The notes: a model not told the origin generated them from the letters alone. A stretch of 64,000 nt of DNA from Narthecium ossifragum (GCA_963920575.1 OY986967.1:26279384-26343383); one strand, 5' to 3'; shown: positions 1 to 13,860, counted from the first letter of the stretch. Numbers and translations are program-made.

Positions 1-887
1 GGTTGGTGAAGCTTGGGCGTGGCGAAGAGGTCGGGGCCGGGATCGGGCGGCGGTGTGGAAGCCGGTGGAGGACGACGCGACCCTTCCCTTGCTGATCCCG
101 ACCGTCGACGACCCCCTTCCCATGCCGATCTCGACCATTGACGGTGACCATGACTGGCACTGCTCGACATACGCATCGAAAGAGTAACTTGATCGAGCCA
201 GCGTGTCCGATCCACGCCTCCGCCTCCCATTGCTTCGTCCGGCTTGCCCACCACTGCATCCAGCTTCCCATTACCACGCGCGCCATGTCATCTGCCTTGG
301 CTATGCTCGGCACCATCTCCATCTCCGTCTCCGATGGCGATCTCGACGAGCTCAATGGCAGGTCGAAAGCCTGTCCTCGTTGGAGGTGCAAGAAGCCACT
401 GGGTTCCTTCTGGAGCGGCGACGCCCTACAACGAATACTGGGGAGGTGGATGTTGGGGTGTCTAACTGGGCCAGTTCGGGTAAACCTTTTCTTTAAAACT
501 CGAACCAGGTTTTTGACAGAGGGGATCTGATCCGGCTCTGAACCCGGATCAGCCCGGTCTAGCAGGGCCAACACCCGGGCCAGACAAGGCTACGACCCTG
601 ACGGGCTCAGGCCGGACGAGTATCAGACAGGGCCATTTGGGCTTTTTGGAGGCCCTAAATCCACCATCACCAAGGTTAAATAAAGCTCCCCAAATAAATC
701 CCTATCCGACTCCACAAGAAACCTGGACTAAAATACTTATTAGATTGACCAATTAAATTACACTTCCTTCCCTACTCCTGTAACTCTCCACCTCTTCGCC
801 CTCTCTAGTCTCTCCTCTCCGATTCCCAAAGCCTAGGGTTCTTCCCAAAGAACTCAAACCCCAGAACAAAGCTCGTCGGATTCCGCG
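1..887. other. Upstream region of the DDI1-like gene, no gene identified
   Basis: The first 460 bases are GC-rich with short open frames that look random. From about 470 to 650 there is a GC-rich stretch of repeated words (cccgg, gggcc) of the kind seen in plant MITEs, but no ends could be defined. The last 150 bases before the ATG at 888 are pyrimidine-rich and probably hold the promoter and 5' leader. I see no convincing coding region. Confidence 0.5.
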
Positions 888-3800
888 ATGAAGATCACCG
901 TGATGACCGCCGATGACAAGTTCATAACCCTCGACGTCGACCCCGACGAATCCGTAACATACCCCCCCTTAATTCTCAAGGTTGCGAGGGTTTAGTCCGT
1001 ATTGATGACTTCTCTTGGTTTCTTGATTTTATAGGTGGAGAATGTGAAGGCGTTGTTGGAGGTCGAGGTGAGTGTATTGGAGATTAGGCTTGATGGGTTT
1101 TTGGTTGTTTTGGGTGTAAAGATTGGATGTTCTTGATGAGTTTTACTGATCTGATGTTGGGTTTTGGGTGTTTGGTGCAGACGAGCGTGTCGCTTAACCT
1201 CCAACTGTTGAATTTTGATGGCAAGGAGATGAAGAATTCGGATCGGTTGAGAGCGATTGGAGTAAAGGAGGGGGATCTGCTGATGATGCTTCCTACGGGC
1301 TCTCAGTATGTTTCTTCAATGTAGTTGAATTCTAATTTCACTGCTTTAGACGATTAGAGTAGTGTAGTAATATGCAAATTGACTTTACTGGGGTGCAATG
1401 CTTTTGTAACGAGTGAAAACGCAATAATCGTATTGCCAAGATGTATGCTGAGCAATGCAGAGTGCAGACCACTTTTAAGACACATCATGGTTTCACCTTG
1501 ACCGGCTCAGGCCTTTCTGACGCAGAATGAGGATAGGGCTTTCGCATGAGACTGCACTGTGCAATACTCAAATAGGATAAAAATAATCGAGGAGGATGCT
1601 TTATCTTGTGATGTGTTGACAGTTGTATATACTCTTGATATAGTAGGCCGCAACTTTGCTAGTTGGAGTCAGCAGGAAGAGTGAGTTGCAAGAAGTAGCT
1701 TCATGAAGGCAATTGCCTCAACAGAGTTGTAATGGACTGAATTTTGGGTTTGAGAAAATCCGGCAATGTAGCCCAGGGAAAGGTTAAGATACAGAGATAG
1801 AACTTGAGCACCAAATTTCATTTAGTCATTGGTTTGGGTAGAATCAGTTAGGACCTTAAGACCTGTGGTCAACCCTTAGTCTTGCCGATCCCATCAACAT
1901 TAGTACTTCAAAATTTCTAAACCCTTATGTTCCAATTGAATTTTGGCAAGTAGATCACTTTCTAATCTTGTACTTAAACCATGAAATTCTCTAGACATCA
2001 AAAGCTAGGATTTCCATGCTGAATACTGTTCGTGGACACATAGCATCCTGGCGGCAAAATAATCATGCTCAAACAATCCCTAATTCACTAGATACCAACA
2101 TCCCGGCCCCAAGGAGTCCGTGAATTAGGAGCTTCCATGCTGAAATCTAAATTTCGGCAAATGAACCATTCTTCAATACGACTCACTCACGCCACCCTTT
2201 CAAAGCCAAAAATATACCGAACCTAATATAGCAATACTTGCCCATAGGCCCAAGACTAGTTATGGAATGGTTGTAGGCCAAGCAAAAGTGGTATTGAGTT
2301 GATGAGGACGAATCTTCCAAGTAGCCATTTGCAATTTCAAAAATCTCGAAGGAAGTCGTCAATAGAAGTCACTAAATCATGTTGTCCATGTTTTGATTCT
2401 TGAAACTTGTGTTGAACTGATATGTTTTCTCAAGACACAGAAGCTAACATATCAAAGCTTGAAATAATTTATTTGAGTATCAATAACCCCTGGAAACAGG
2501 GCTTGAATTACTAAAGAAATGTCTCCTCTTGAGTTTTAGTTTTCAGAACTCTGAGTTTCTAGTGGCACATAGACTTTGTTTTGGCCACTTTGCCTGTATT
2601 GTTTTCTTAATTGGTAGGACATGGCAGTGTTGAACGAGAGTGTAGAGATTTCAATAATAGTTACTCCAAGACTTATTGCAAATTGGGATATGCAAAATTA
2701 GAACAAATAAATTAAAATATACAATTTGTATTTTTCTTTTTTGTAATTTACTTCTCATTCTACGTATGAAATTTTTGAAGCTTTCGAAATCATAGTCTCT
2801 TGGAGAACACTTTCCATTGGATCTCTCTTGGTATAACTATCATCTATGGCCCTCCTGGATTATCTGATTGCATTGAGCTGCATTTTCAGGCTACCTTCCA
2901 ATGAGTTAAGATTTAATCCTGATGGTTCAGCTGTAGATCCTAGAGCCTTCCAGCAGCACATTCGTCGTGATTCACAAATGATGGCTCAACTCTCTCAGGT
3001 AAACTTAGTTGTAATTTGTAAATTTCATTTTCACATTTGTAAGGAAAGTATAATGATAATGAAGGTGTTAGAAAGTTGTTTGCCCTGAAGTTTGCTCCCA
3101 ATACTTGTTCCTACTGTCCTTACATTCCCACCTGAATATCAATGCTATTGATGCTCTGGAAGCTTTGCCATATGGTGCAGGACTCACTAGATTAATATTG
3201 TCGCTTGTTAGTCATCCGATAGTTTCGTCCTTATCCCGCATGGTTGTTCATGTTCAGTTAAATGAGCCTTGTACCAGGCAATTGTTCGTTTTAATATACC
3301 ACAATAGGGTTTCTCTCATGTTATTTGTCTATGACACTTTTTTGTCGCTTCATATTATGACTCATAAGTTTTAACTTGTGGTAATCAGTATAGGCTTATG
3401 TTCTTTTACTGCATTATACTTTTCTTCGATTATGCCATTGCTACTTCTGATCTGTTGTCTTTGACCATTTGTCACAATGCAGACTGATCCCACCCTGGCA
3501 CAAGCTCTACTTGCAGATGACCTTGCTAAGCTGCAAAACATCTTGCGAGAACGTCATCAGCAAAGATTGGAGCTACGGCGTAAGCAAGAAGAGGAGATTG
3601 TAAGGATCTTGTCTCATCGTATCATGTATACTCTTTGACTTGGATGTTGGAAGAGTCACTTTAAGCATACCAATGACTTTTCTATGATATAGTACTTTGG
3701 CGGCTCAGATAAATATGCCTTATGGTTTTAGCTTGTTATAGGTGCATATATACTTTGTTGTCATCAAAATTTTAAAATGCTTTCTATGTTGCTTTTCTGA

Positions 3801-6800
3801 AGGTATATGGTCTTTGATGTTTGATTCATGTGAGACTGACTTTAGTATACTTTGGCATTTTGGTAACCAACTCATTTTATATGCTTATTCTGCCTTCCAG
3901 GCTCTGATGTATGCTGATCCTTTTGATGCTGAATCACAAAAGAAAATTGAAGCAGCTATTCGACAGGTTAGTTTCTTTAGAAGGGAGGCAGAAAGTGTCA
4001 ATGTATTATCCCCGCATAGTTGAGTCTACCTGAATGGTGGTATTATCAGCAGAATGGAGATTATCTAAGCTACTTGGTCTGTGTGCTTATGACTGATGTA
4101 ATTCATACATCTCTGTGACAATTGTCTTGCATTTATGTGTGCATCGCTGTTATCTAGTGCCATGAATCCTCATACTCTACAGCTAGAATGATGTCAGACC
4201 AAGTAGTTCTTTATAGGCTCGAAGTTCAAACATCTCTCAAACCTTAGTTAAACTCAAATGAAGTCTGCAAAAATTATATAAAGCATTGGGAAGACAAATA
4301 CTGAAAGTATCTGATCCATCATGAACATTTGCAAATGGCTGCTGAAGGTTTCTGATTTAAAATGGAAAAGAGGACATGAGGAAATCGGAAAATATCATGA
4401 CCTTTGAAGTTTCAAGAGGATTGGGTATGCTATAAGGCAGGATTTTGGAGATGAAATAATTTTGTGAGACAACATTTAAGGGCGCTTTGTATTAATTTGA
4501 TCAATGATTGCTTTGGAGACATGTTTTCTGTAAATGATGGTGAAAATGTCAATGATTTAACGGTTTGTCTGCATCTCAGAAGATGTGAAGTGGCTCAAAA
4601 AATAAATTATCTGGACAAATCGAGAAACCACGAGTCATACTAAAGTATGCAGCAAGGTTACTAAGATCTTGGTTACTAAGCCATGCCTAGATTCTTTGAT
4701 GTAGATTTTACCTGGTGGGACAAGGTTCAATCATGGTAGTTTAATTGGCGTATGAAAACTTTATTAGATTTTTTGGAGAGTCAATGTTACAGCATTTAGA
4801 TTGCTGGAGATATGAGTCACTGATGTGATGGATGTTATGCTCCTATGTTTGTTTGGAAACTTTAGTCTCTAACTACCTCCGAGTCTGTATGGACCACTTG
4901 TATAGCCATGAAAACAGCAAGCAGTCATATAAATAATTTGACATAGTGTATAATTGTACTGTAAGTATGTCGGATCTTGTGTAGCAGTCCATGTGGGTAG
5001 AGGTTTATTCCTAGATTGTTTGTGATCATTTTCTTATTAGTTAAAATATCACTAACATTTTTCTAAGAATAAGATATGGTTTCAGGAATTCTGGCTAACA
5101 AAATTAAGAAAATGATCCTGTAACAAATACATGATGATTTTTAAATTTTAATTGCAGAAAGGAATTGATGAGAATTGGGAGGCTGCTATAGAGCACAACC
5201 CTGAAGCATTTGCGCGAGTGGTATGTTAGCACCTTAATCACTGTTCTATAGTATTTTATGGATGTGTTAAGTGAATGACATTCTTTGCTATTTCTTTTAT
5301 GTAGGTTATGTTGTATGTGGATATGGAGGTCAATGGAGTACCTTTGAAGGTAGTGTCAAAAGAATGGTAACTTTTTGCCCTGTTTGGTCTGTTAGTTTTT
5401 GCTTCATTTTCTATTTGCCCCTTGTGTATACCATCATCAATGTGAAGCTGTCGTATTATGCAAGTCTATTATTTGTGGCACCAACATGCTGTTTAAGTTG
5501 TCGTGTTTTTCTTTGTTGCAGGCATTTGTTGATAGTGGAGCACAATCAACAATTATATCTAAGAGCTGTGCTGAACGTTGTGGGTGTGTTTTGCTTCATG
5601 TTCATTTAAAATCAGAAATTTGCCATCAGTTTGTATGCAGTACCAGACAGGCTGCAATAATTACTAAGTGACATCCTGAGTGTTGTGACTCAATCATGAC
5701 TATGCATTTGCCAATATTTGGATTTCTGCAATTGCGATGAAAATTTATGAAAATTTCATACTTTATCTTTTGTGTTTTCTTCGACCATATTTGCTAGATA
5801 TATGGTACTTATGTGATGGCTGATAATGTGGGAGACATTGACAAACACTAATAGAAGAGATGCCATAATAATTAAGGGTCATTTGATGGAAATAATGAAG
5901 GACACTAAATTCTTGGTAATTCTCCCAATTATTTAAACTCTTTCTTTAAACTCATGAGATCATATTACTGAAAGATGATGGAGAATTTTGTTGCCGCCCA
6001 AGTTGGGCTCTGTAGAGTCTTGCAACTTCCTTGTCATCATTAAAGCGTCCTATGTGTATTTTCTGAAATGAGGTCAGAGGGATTTTTTGAACTCAGTGGC
6101 CTGTATGCACTCTGTTTTGTGTTGTTTTTCAGGTTATTTATTTATTATTTTTTTTTTGGAGTTTCTGATGCTTTCCTTGGCTGCTGTCCATTGGAAATTT
6201 CTTATCATCTACATGTACTAGCTTTTTATTTTTTATTTTTTATTTTTAACACTAGTTGTTGGTTAAAGCCTTGTTATGCTCCATTACTTATCTGTTGAAA
6301 GCACATATTTCTGCAAATATCATACAAGTCAAAGAAGGCAGGATATCATACAAGACAAAGAAGGCAGGATATTGTCCCTGGAACACATGTGCTTTCTTGT
6401 ACAAAATCTGGGCTGAATTGTAGTGTGAAATGGCTAACTTCATGTTTTTAGTTGTAGCAATTATGTCCTATGTTATACCCTTCATCACATTCAATATGTT
6501 GCAATGTGGAAACTATTGTGTAAGTTGGGTTCCAGTACTGACATGGGATGACATATTTACTTGTCGTGATTGGCCTATGCTTTCATCCTTCCAAAATATT
6601 GCACCTAACAGAGTTATAACCGTATCTATTTGGTTTTATGCCCTGCTCAAACAAATCTCTCTCTTGCACTGCTCCTCAAGTTCTAATGAGCATCCCATAA
6701 TTTGTTTTACTAATCATAGTGCTGACAGCAAAGAGCATAGTAACTTTGTACATAATAACATTGAGAATGTCTTTCCTCTCTGATTTTCTATTCATGTTTT

Positions 6801-9800
6801 ATATCAGGTTATTGAGACTCCTAGATCAACGTTACAGAGGTGTTGCTATCGGAGTTGGTCAATCAGAAATATTAGGCCGTATACATGTAGCACAAATCAA
6901 GGTAGTCATGGATTTCCCATTTGCTGAATGCAGAACCCATACATGCTCTTGTTATATTGTGGTGATTTCTTCCTCAGAATAAAATATGTTTGCATGTTGT
7001 TTTAGTTTGTACTTACTTTATGTTTTATTTCATTTGAAGTATACTTTCTTTTCTATATGACTTTTCTTTAATTTTCTCTCCAGAGATGGGATGTTATTGT
7101 GTAAGTCATTCTTTTTCAATAGCATGCAATTAATCATAGACGATAACCTAAAATTCTTTAGTACCTATGTGCACGAAAAAAAGATCATTTTTGCGACATG
7201 AATTGTCATCTGATTTGGAGTGTTTTACAATTTAGGTTAGATTCTTTATATTGAACTCAGTGACACGAATATACTGGTTGGAAATTGAATATTCATATCA
7301 TGTATGTTCAGATATTGTTAAGACTATACAATTTTACTGTAAGATGTAGGGTTTTTAACTACGAGAAATTTTGCTGAACATAAATGATAAATGTGCTGGG
7401 AAATCTATAAAGGAAGCTTTTCTTGGTTTGAAAGAGATTTATAGCCCCATTTCGAGGGAAATTCAAATCTTTCTGGTCACACCTATTTTTGTTTCACTGT
7501 TACTCAAGCAAACTTCAAATTGAGGAATTCAGTCTCTAATCTGCCTTACTCATGTATTCTGCATGGTGGTGTAAGCATATGTAGTGAGCTTGAGTTAGAA
7601 TCTCACATTGCTGATCCTAATGCTGTGTTATTTCATGACAGATTGGCCATCTATTTTATCATTGCTCCTTTACTGTGTTGGATGCTCCCAACATGGAATT
7701 CCTTTTTGGGCTTGATATGCTTCGTAAGCATCAGGTAACAGGCTTAAACATAACTGCTTTATCTTGTTGTGACATATCTAGTTAGATTTCTAATGATTAT
7801 CTGGTCAACTTTGAGCAGTGTATTATTGATTTAAAGGAGAATGTCTTGAGAGTGGGTGGTGGAGAGGTTTCAGTGCCATTCCTTCAAGGTTGATACCTTT
7901 TCTTTTCATACAACATTTATCCTGTGGGCTTCATGCTCTTATTTCAAAATTTTCCTTATGTGGGTTTTTATATCTTCTGTCTTAACTGAGCTGGCTTTAT
8001 TCTAAATCAGTAAATTATTTTCATTTTGTTCAGAGAAGGACATCCCGAGTTTTTTTATCTTCTGTCTTAACTGAGCTGTCTTTATTCTAAATAAGTAAAT
8101 TATTTTCATTTTGTTCAGAGAAAGACATCCCGTCACATGTCCGTATTGAAGACTCTGCCCAAGCTTCATTGGGGCAAGGATCAAATCTAGTGAGTAGGAC
8201 TATGTGACATTTCTGGTTATGCCCCTTGTTTCATTTTATAGACTTTTACCCATTCTTATTTTCCTTATTTGGTAATGTGATGCATTTTGATAGATACATA
8301 GTTTATAAGAAACTACAATAAGATCCATGTGTGGTAAGGCATTGTGTTATGGCTCTAGCAGGCTCTAGGAAAATACATTTTATCACTAGAATTTAAACTA
8401 TTTGGGTTTCATCTATCTCAAGCAGATTCCAGATGATAATTTATTGCAAGTATTTGACTGCTTTTGTTAAGGCAAATCTCTACAGAAATCACCGCCTTTT
8501 GTAATAAAACAATCTCGAGATGCCTTCTTTTGATGATTCATGCTTATGAGAAATGTCAATCCTTTCTTCTGTCGTAATAAAATACGGAGAAAACCCTGCA
8601 TTAATAAGTTAGCTGGGATGCTAGATGGTTTTGTAACTTGGAATCTACTATGTGCTTGACATGATGTTTTTCTTTGATGGCACGTCACTATTAATGACAA
8701 CAATTTCTAAAATCTCATACTCAAGATTCAAGGCTGGCCTTTCATACTGCTAGCGAATTCCACCATTTTTCACACAAGCAAATATACTAGGCGGCTTAAC
8801 TATTAGCTTCATGCATTTTTATTACTAAAAGAGCCTATTTCGAGATTCCATCTTTTGCAAATGTCCGTGCTATAAATGCATAGATGATAGATGTTAAGAT
8901 AGCTACTTGCCCGTTCACCAGTTCCTAGTACTCTGGGGGAAGAAACCCAAATTCCAATATTGAGGCTTCTGGATGCCGAGTTTGGTATGGTAAAAGAATG
9001 TAAGCACCACTATACTTGACATGATCAATTGGTTGAGATGGTTTGATCTCCCTTTGGGGGTTATTGAGCTTTTTTTCTTTTGACATTTTTCCCTTTTTCA
9101 CTATATATTCATTCATTTCATTTGATGATTTTGTTTACTCTTTGTTGATCAAATATTAAAAGCTAGGAAAAACAATATGTTTTGACGATTTCTCAATTTG
9201 TGTCCAGCTGTTGGGAAATAGTCCTTGCCCATTGGGCTTTCTTTAAGTAATTGGATGGGTAATCCTTGTTTAATTCTGTAAATCTGTAACGGTAATTGGT
9301 TTGTGTTGTAAATAAGTGATCTGATGACAATCAAGTTAGCAGTATTGTTTTCTTGAAGGGTGTGCTTGGTAAGGGTGTAATTTTTAAGGGTGAAAATTTC
9401 CAAGGGTATTTTTTACAAGAGTAATAATTAAGCATTTACTTGTTACTTATGTTTGGATAGAAAGGGTAAAATTTAAAGTAGAGAGAGAAATTAGGGGGAG
9501 AAAATAGGAGAGAGAAAGTCAAGAGAGTGGAAGTAGAGAGAGAAAATGGGAGAGGAGAAATAGAGAGAAAGTTGAGAGGAAGTAGAGATATTAGGAGAGA
9601 TAAACAGTAGCTAAATTATTAAAATAAATTAAATGATGGTTTTTTTTTCAAAGGAAGTAAAAAAAAAGAAAAGAAAATGGGTAAAAATATAGATATAAGT
9701 AAGTCTTTTACGCCCTATCCTATTACCCACCTCTCATGGGTGGTAAAATATACACCCTCTTTACCCTCATATTAGAGTAAATTACTCTAGGTTAAATTAT

Positions 9801-10828
9801 ACATTCGTATCCAAACATAAGTAAAGGAGGTGAAAATTTACAAGGGTAATTTTTCACCTCCTTTACACCCTTACCAAATGCACCCTAAATACATTGAACA
9901 CTATATATGAATAAGTTCTATGCCACTAATTGTTATCTGGTTCTTTAGGAAACATCAAGAGCGCGAGAGAAGATCAGTGACTCAGCTGCGAGAACCCAAA
10001 ATCCTGGTAAGGTTTAAAGAGTAACATCTTTATGTTCCTATAGTAGCTTATGCAAGTTATTGGGCTGTTCCTGTTTTGCACACCATTGATCTGTACTTTG
10101 TGTGCCTGCAGTTCTTACATAATTATAGAATTATTTTCTCATGGGTCCAATAATTTTTTATTTTTTTTAAACTTCTGAATCATTAAATGACTAATCATTT
10201 GTCTACTTTGCTCTCTTTCCCTCAGGTGTTTCACATATTGATCCTACACGGGTAACTTTCTTCTCCTCAATATCAACTTACTTTAAGTCTGTCATTTTCC
10301 TGGAAAATATTCGTTATGTTGATGTCTGCTGTGGTAATAATTTCTAGTCAGTTATTAAGCTTATAGTCTTGATCAATGATTGTCTTGAGTCACTTTCAGA
10401 GGATTTATTGGATCATGCATGAGTTTGAGCATGCAATCACTCACTTGGTCTGGATAAGCAATTTTTGTCCAAAAGATTTGTCTTACAACTCTTTTTCATA
10501 TTAAAGCTCTCTCATGCAGTTATATGTTACTAATAAGAAATAAGGCCTTAATAGTGATTTTGATCTCTTAGTTTTTGAATGGGAGTCATTGCATTTCCCC
10601 AAACAATTAGGTCCATTAGTCATATGGTCAAACTATTATTCTGATGTGATATATACTGTAGTTGCACTATGCTTAGTTCCATTATTGTTCTGAACAAAGG
10701 GAGCAGATTTTGAAGCCAAAATCACGAGACTCATGGAGCTAGGATTTGACCGTCAAGCCGTCATCCAGGCCCTTGAATTATTCAGTGGCAATGAGGAGCA
10801 GGCAGCTGGATTTTTATTTGGAGGTTAA
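888..10828 (+). CDS. DDI1: DDI1-like UBL-RVP-UBA ubiquitin shuttle and aspartic protease, 16 exons
   Basis: Exons read by splice sites and reading phase: 888-953, 1035-1067, 1181-1305, 2890-2998, 3483-3599, 3901-3966, 5158-5220, 5305-5349, 5522-5583, 6808-6901, 7642-7734, 7819-7888, 8119-8189, 9949-10006, 10226-10251, 10700-10828. They sum to 1227 nt (408 aa), close to the usual plant DDI1 length. Residues 1-75 form a ubiquitin-like domain. A retroviral-type aspartic protease domain follows, with active-site motif FVDSGAQ (Asp about residue 212) and the FLFGLDMLRKHQ segment. A C-terminal UBA (MELGFDRQAVIQAL) ends the protein. In this family UBA and UBL deliver ubiquitinated clients to the proteasome, and the protease acts on heavily ubiquitinated substrates in cytosol and nucleus. 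All exon junctions keep phase and no lesion is seen, so the gene looks functional. Introns hold a MITE (intron 13) and a duplicated splice acceptor (intron 12). Confidence 0.95.
7964..8132 (+). repeat. Tandem duplication across a DDI1 splice acceptor
   Basis: Two copies of about 85 bp (7964-8048 and 8050-8132) each contain the intron 12 3' end (tcattttgttcag) and the first bases of exon 13 (agaaRgacatcccg). The downstream copy leads into the full exon. The upstream copy provides a decoy acceptor at 8033/8034, from which the frame hits a stop after about 14 codons. Confidence 0.85.
9358..9885. mobile_element. Tourist/Harbinger-like MITE in DDI1 intron 13
   Basis: Terminal inverted repeats of about 25 bp with a few mismatches: the left end reads gggtgtgcttggtaagggtg and the inverted right end gggtgcatttggtaagggtg. 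Flanking trinucleotides are gaa and taa, so a TSD is possible but imperfect. The interior is purine-rich (9480-9600). It has no coding capacity, so a transposase in trans would have moved it. Confidence 0.7.
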
Positions 10829-11440
10829 CTTATTTATGAAGAAACCAAATTTGCCTTTTGAATTTTAGCCAAACATTATCAGCTTGGAAATTTTTTTGGC
10901 ATGTATACATACCGCGCCACAAGTATATTGGCATGGAGCTTTTTGTTATTTGGTATTTATGTGTATGATTCCAACACAATTCTGACAGTGGTTATAAGAG
11001 TCTAATAAAACTCAGGTTGTTGAGCATCCAGGAGTATCTTTCGTCAATCTCACTTCTACCTTCACTTTTTATCTTTTACTCTTCATGGTATACTGGTTTC
11101 TTTTCTTGCAAAAATAGCTCTATTGCTGAAAATTGTTTAAACTGCAAAGGTCCAGGGCTGCCTCTTTAATCCATCCAGGGGAAATTCTCTGTTAGATCTG
11201 CACTTTCACCTAAAATGCAACTCGAATTATTGTTTGGTTTGTAGTCTGATGATTTTGTGCTGTTCCTAGTATCTGACCTTTGAATGGTGTTTATATCCTG
11301 CTGGTACTGTTGAGTGTTTATAATGTCACAGAGAGAATTGGAAAGAGGTTCTAATTAGGGAGGTATTCCATTTTAACCTCAGAATAGTTTGGGGTTCATG
11401 TGTTTCAGTATAAAGAAACGAAACTGAAAAAATTATTGTG
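10829..11440. other. DDI1 3' flank, nothing recognised
   Basis: AT-rich sequence with no sustained open frame. It should hold the DDI1 3' UTR and polyadenylation region. The next recognisable feature is LINE sequence beginning near 11.45 kb. Confidence 0.5.
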
Positions 11441-11449
11441 AGGGCTTGA

Positions 11450-11922
11450 ACAAAGAGTCAACCAATGCGTGTATGGCCGTCGAATCTGCTCCGATGTCAT
11501 GCTAAGAAGGGGCTCCAATCTGGATGAAGAGCACATAATGACGAGAAAAGCAAGAAAAAATAAGGGGTTTCAGTTGGTATGGGAGTTCTGAGTTCAGCAG
11601 GAATCATCTATTCAACTTTATGTTGAAAGTGATTCGAAGGCCGTTTGGGATTTGGTGAATGGACACGTTCCGGCTTCTCTTAATTTGGTTCCAGTGTTAC
11701 AGGATATCTGGTGGAGGGCTGGTCGCCTCTGACGTTTTCATCTCCAACATATTCTTCAGGAGGATAATCACAGGGCTGATTGGATTGCTGTTCAAAGTTG
11801 ATATTTAGCAAATTCGGTACTTAATCCTGGCCCTGTGACTCCTGGCTAGGGGGTTCTCCTGTAGAGTAGTATGTAGCTGCTAGTCTTCGGGCTCAATTTT
11901 TCAAAAAAAAAAAAACTGTAGC
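11450..11922 (+). mobile_element. LINE 3' end with RNase H remnant and poly(A)
   Basis: A frame near 11.61-11.80 kb shows a plant LINE RNase H core (VESDSKAVWDLVNG, then DNHRADWIA), interrupted by a stop. It ends in a run of 12 A at 11911-11922. This is a 5'-truncated, dead L1-type insertion in the same direction as the DDI1 gene. Confidence 0.75.
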
Positions 11923-11944
11923 ATTGAATAGAAGGATGAAGGGA

Positions 11945-12367
11945 AAAAAAATCCAAGAGCAAATAAACCCAAGGCAATTTATCCGTCCTTATTTTGTTTC
12001 TTCTTTCTGCTTGAAACAGTCAAAACAAGATTACAACATAGGCAATCCTAAAGAGTAAATGTAAAATCTACAATTGAAGGTCATCAGCACATATACGAAG
12101 AGGGTACTGGATTTAATTTCCTATCATGCCATTTTTACAACCACAGGGCTCCTCAGTGTTTCCCATCTGTCCATTAATTCGATGCTCCCAAAACCATAAT
12201 CACGACTCTCGTGATTTCCCTTAAGCCTCCAGAGTAACCTCAAAGCTCTTTTTTTCACCCCCCATATCAAACTTGTGTGTCACTGGTTTCACTGTTACTG
12301 AAATCCCTGGGGGAGCTTTGACAGTAACAATATACACTCTCGGCGATCCAACGTTGGTCACTGTTGG
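11945..12367 (-). pseudogene. Duplicated 3' fragment of a subtilase gene
   Basis: About 420 bp closely resemble the last exon end and 3' flank of the subtilase at 14319 (compare 14115-14550). Both contain the C-terminal coding text for RSPVVVK and the PPGISVTV block on the minus strand, followed by the same 3' flank word (ccaagagcaaat). Here the tail is altered by small indels, and at about 12368 it is cut off by LINE sequence. It is a partial tandem duplicate with no upstream exons and cannot encode an enzyme. Confidence 0.85.
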
Positions 12368-12369
12368 TT

Positions 12370-13860
12370 AACTAAGGGCCATGCGTTTTCAGTTTAGAGC
12401 ACTCTTGGATTGGATGAAAACATCGGAATTTAAAAGCTTGGTTGGTCGCGTATTGGTTCGAGACAACTCATTCTTGTTTCTAAGCTGAAGGCAATCAAGG
12501 ACGTAGTTAAAGGGTGGAATTGGGAAGCTTACTGGGAGGATTTATTTGGCATTGGCAAGCTATTGGAGGAGTGTTTGGATCAGCTCTACAGATTAGTGGA
12601 TGAGGCCAAATTGTCAGAGGAGGATGAACGTCAGTTGAAGGAGCTGGAGGAGCAATGGGCGCAGGTGTTGGATAGGTAGGAATTGAGAGCAGCACAACGA
12701 GTTTGAGCTGACCGGGTGAAGGCCGGAGATCGCAACTCTGGATTTTTTTCATCGGCTGGTCTCTTCTAGGTCGCACAAATCTTGGGCTGCTGGTATCATA
12801 CCATAGGGGGAGGAGGAGGCAGTCACTGATCAGAATTTAATAGGCTAGTGTTTTAATTCCTTTTTCTCCAATCTTTGGTCGGATCTTTGGACGGATGCAG
12901 GTGCTGCTGATGTTGAGTTTTTTCTGGAGCTGCCACAGGTGGATGAGTCATCGCATGAAGGGCTGGTGGAGCATGGGATGCTCTAAATGCCATGGGTTGG
13001 ATGGGATTTCAGTTGATTTCTATGTTGATTTTTGGGCTGTTGTTGAGGAAGATTTTGTGATGTGATGAGGGGTTTCTTTCGCACGGGCGTCTCCCACCTT
13101 CTTGGAATGAGATGTTCGTTTGGTTTGTTCTCAAGTGCCGACTTCCATCTAGAGTTAAAGCTATCACTACTATAATTGCATGGAGGATGAAGGTGGCTTT
13201 GGAAGGAATTATTGGATTGGAGCAATCGGTTTTTCTCTCGGGACGTAATATTCATGATAACATTGACTCGGCAAATGAGAGAGATTGTTCACTCTATGAG
13301 ATTGCTCCAAAAACTAGAAGTTTGATGGTGATCAAAGTGGATTTGAGGTCCATTTATGACAAACTTAGATGGAGGTTTCTGGAGGAGGCGTTGAGGAGGA
13401 TGAACTTCTCTTCTCATTGGGTGAGTTGGGTGATGAGTTGTGTAGTCAATCCTAGATTTTCCTTCATCATCAATGAAAAGGTACATGGTAAAGTTATCCC
13501 AAATGTGGATTGAGACAAGAGGATTCTCTTTTCCCATATCTATTTTTAGTGGTGCAAGAGGTGTTGTCACGTATCCTTTAGGTTTGCAAGGCTTGAGCTT
13601 CTCTAGATTTGAGTACTCTATGGAGGCAAGGAAGTTAAAAGCAAATATTGATTCGCTTCAAGTCCCATTCGGGGTTGGAGAAGAATCCAATCAAATCGAC
13701 CATACTCTTTATGCCGTGGATTGATGAGGATAGGCGTGTGCTAAAGGCTACAAAGACTTGGGATTATTTGGCAGTTCTGTTGAGCCTTGAGAGGTTGAAT
13801 ATTTCTCTTTGGTGGTAGATAAAATGACGGCTAAAGTTCTCTTTTGACAATGTGTCATTG
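12370..13860 (+). mobile_element. Degenerate LINE reverse transcriptase fragment
   Basis: Broken frames recover pieces of a plant L1 ORF2: a pre-RT helix region (WNWEAYWEDLFG), a fingers segment (GLEQSVFLSGRNIHDNID) and a palm segment (KVDLRSIYDKLRWRFLEEALRRM). Many stops and frameshifts separate them. The piece stops inside RT (DKMTAKVL) without zf-RVT, RNase H or poly(A), so both ends are truncated. It abuts the subtilase 3' fragment. Confidence 0.8.

Noticed and set aside
138..530. Overlapping open frames near the window start
   Set aside because: Three frames overlap in GC-rich DNA, none shows a recognisable domain and there is no splice or conservation cue.
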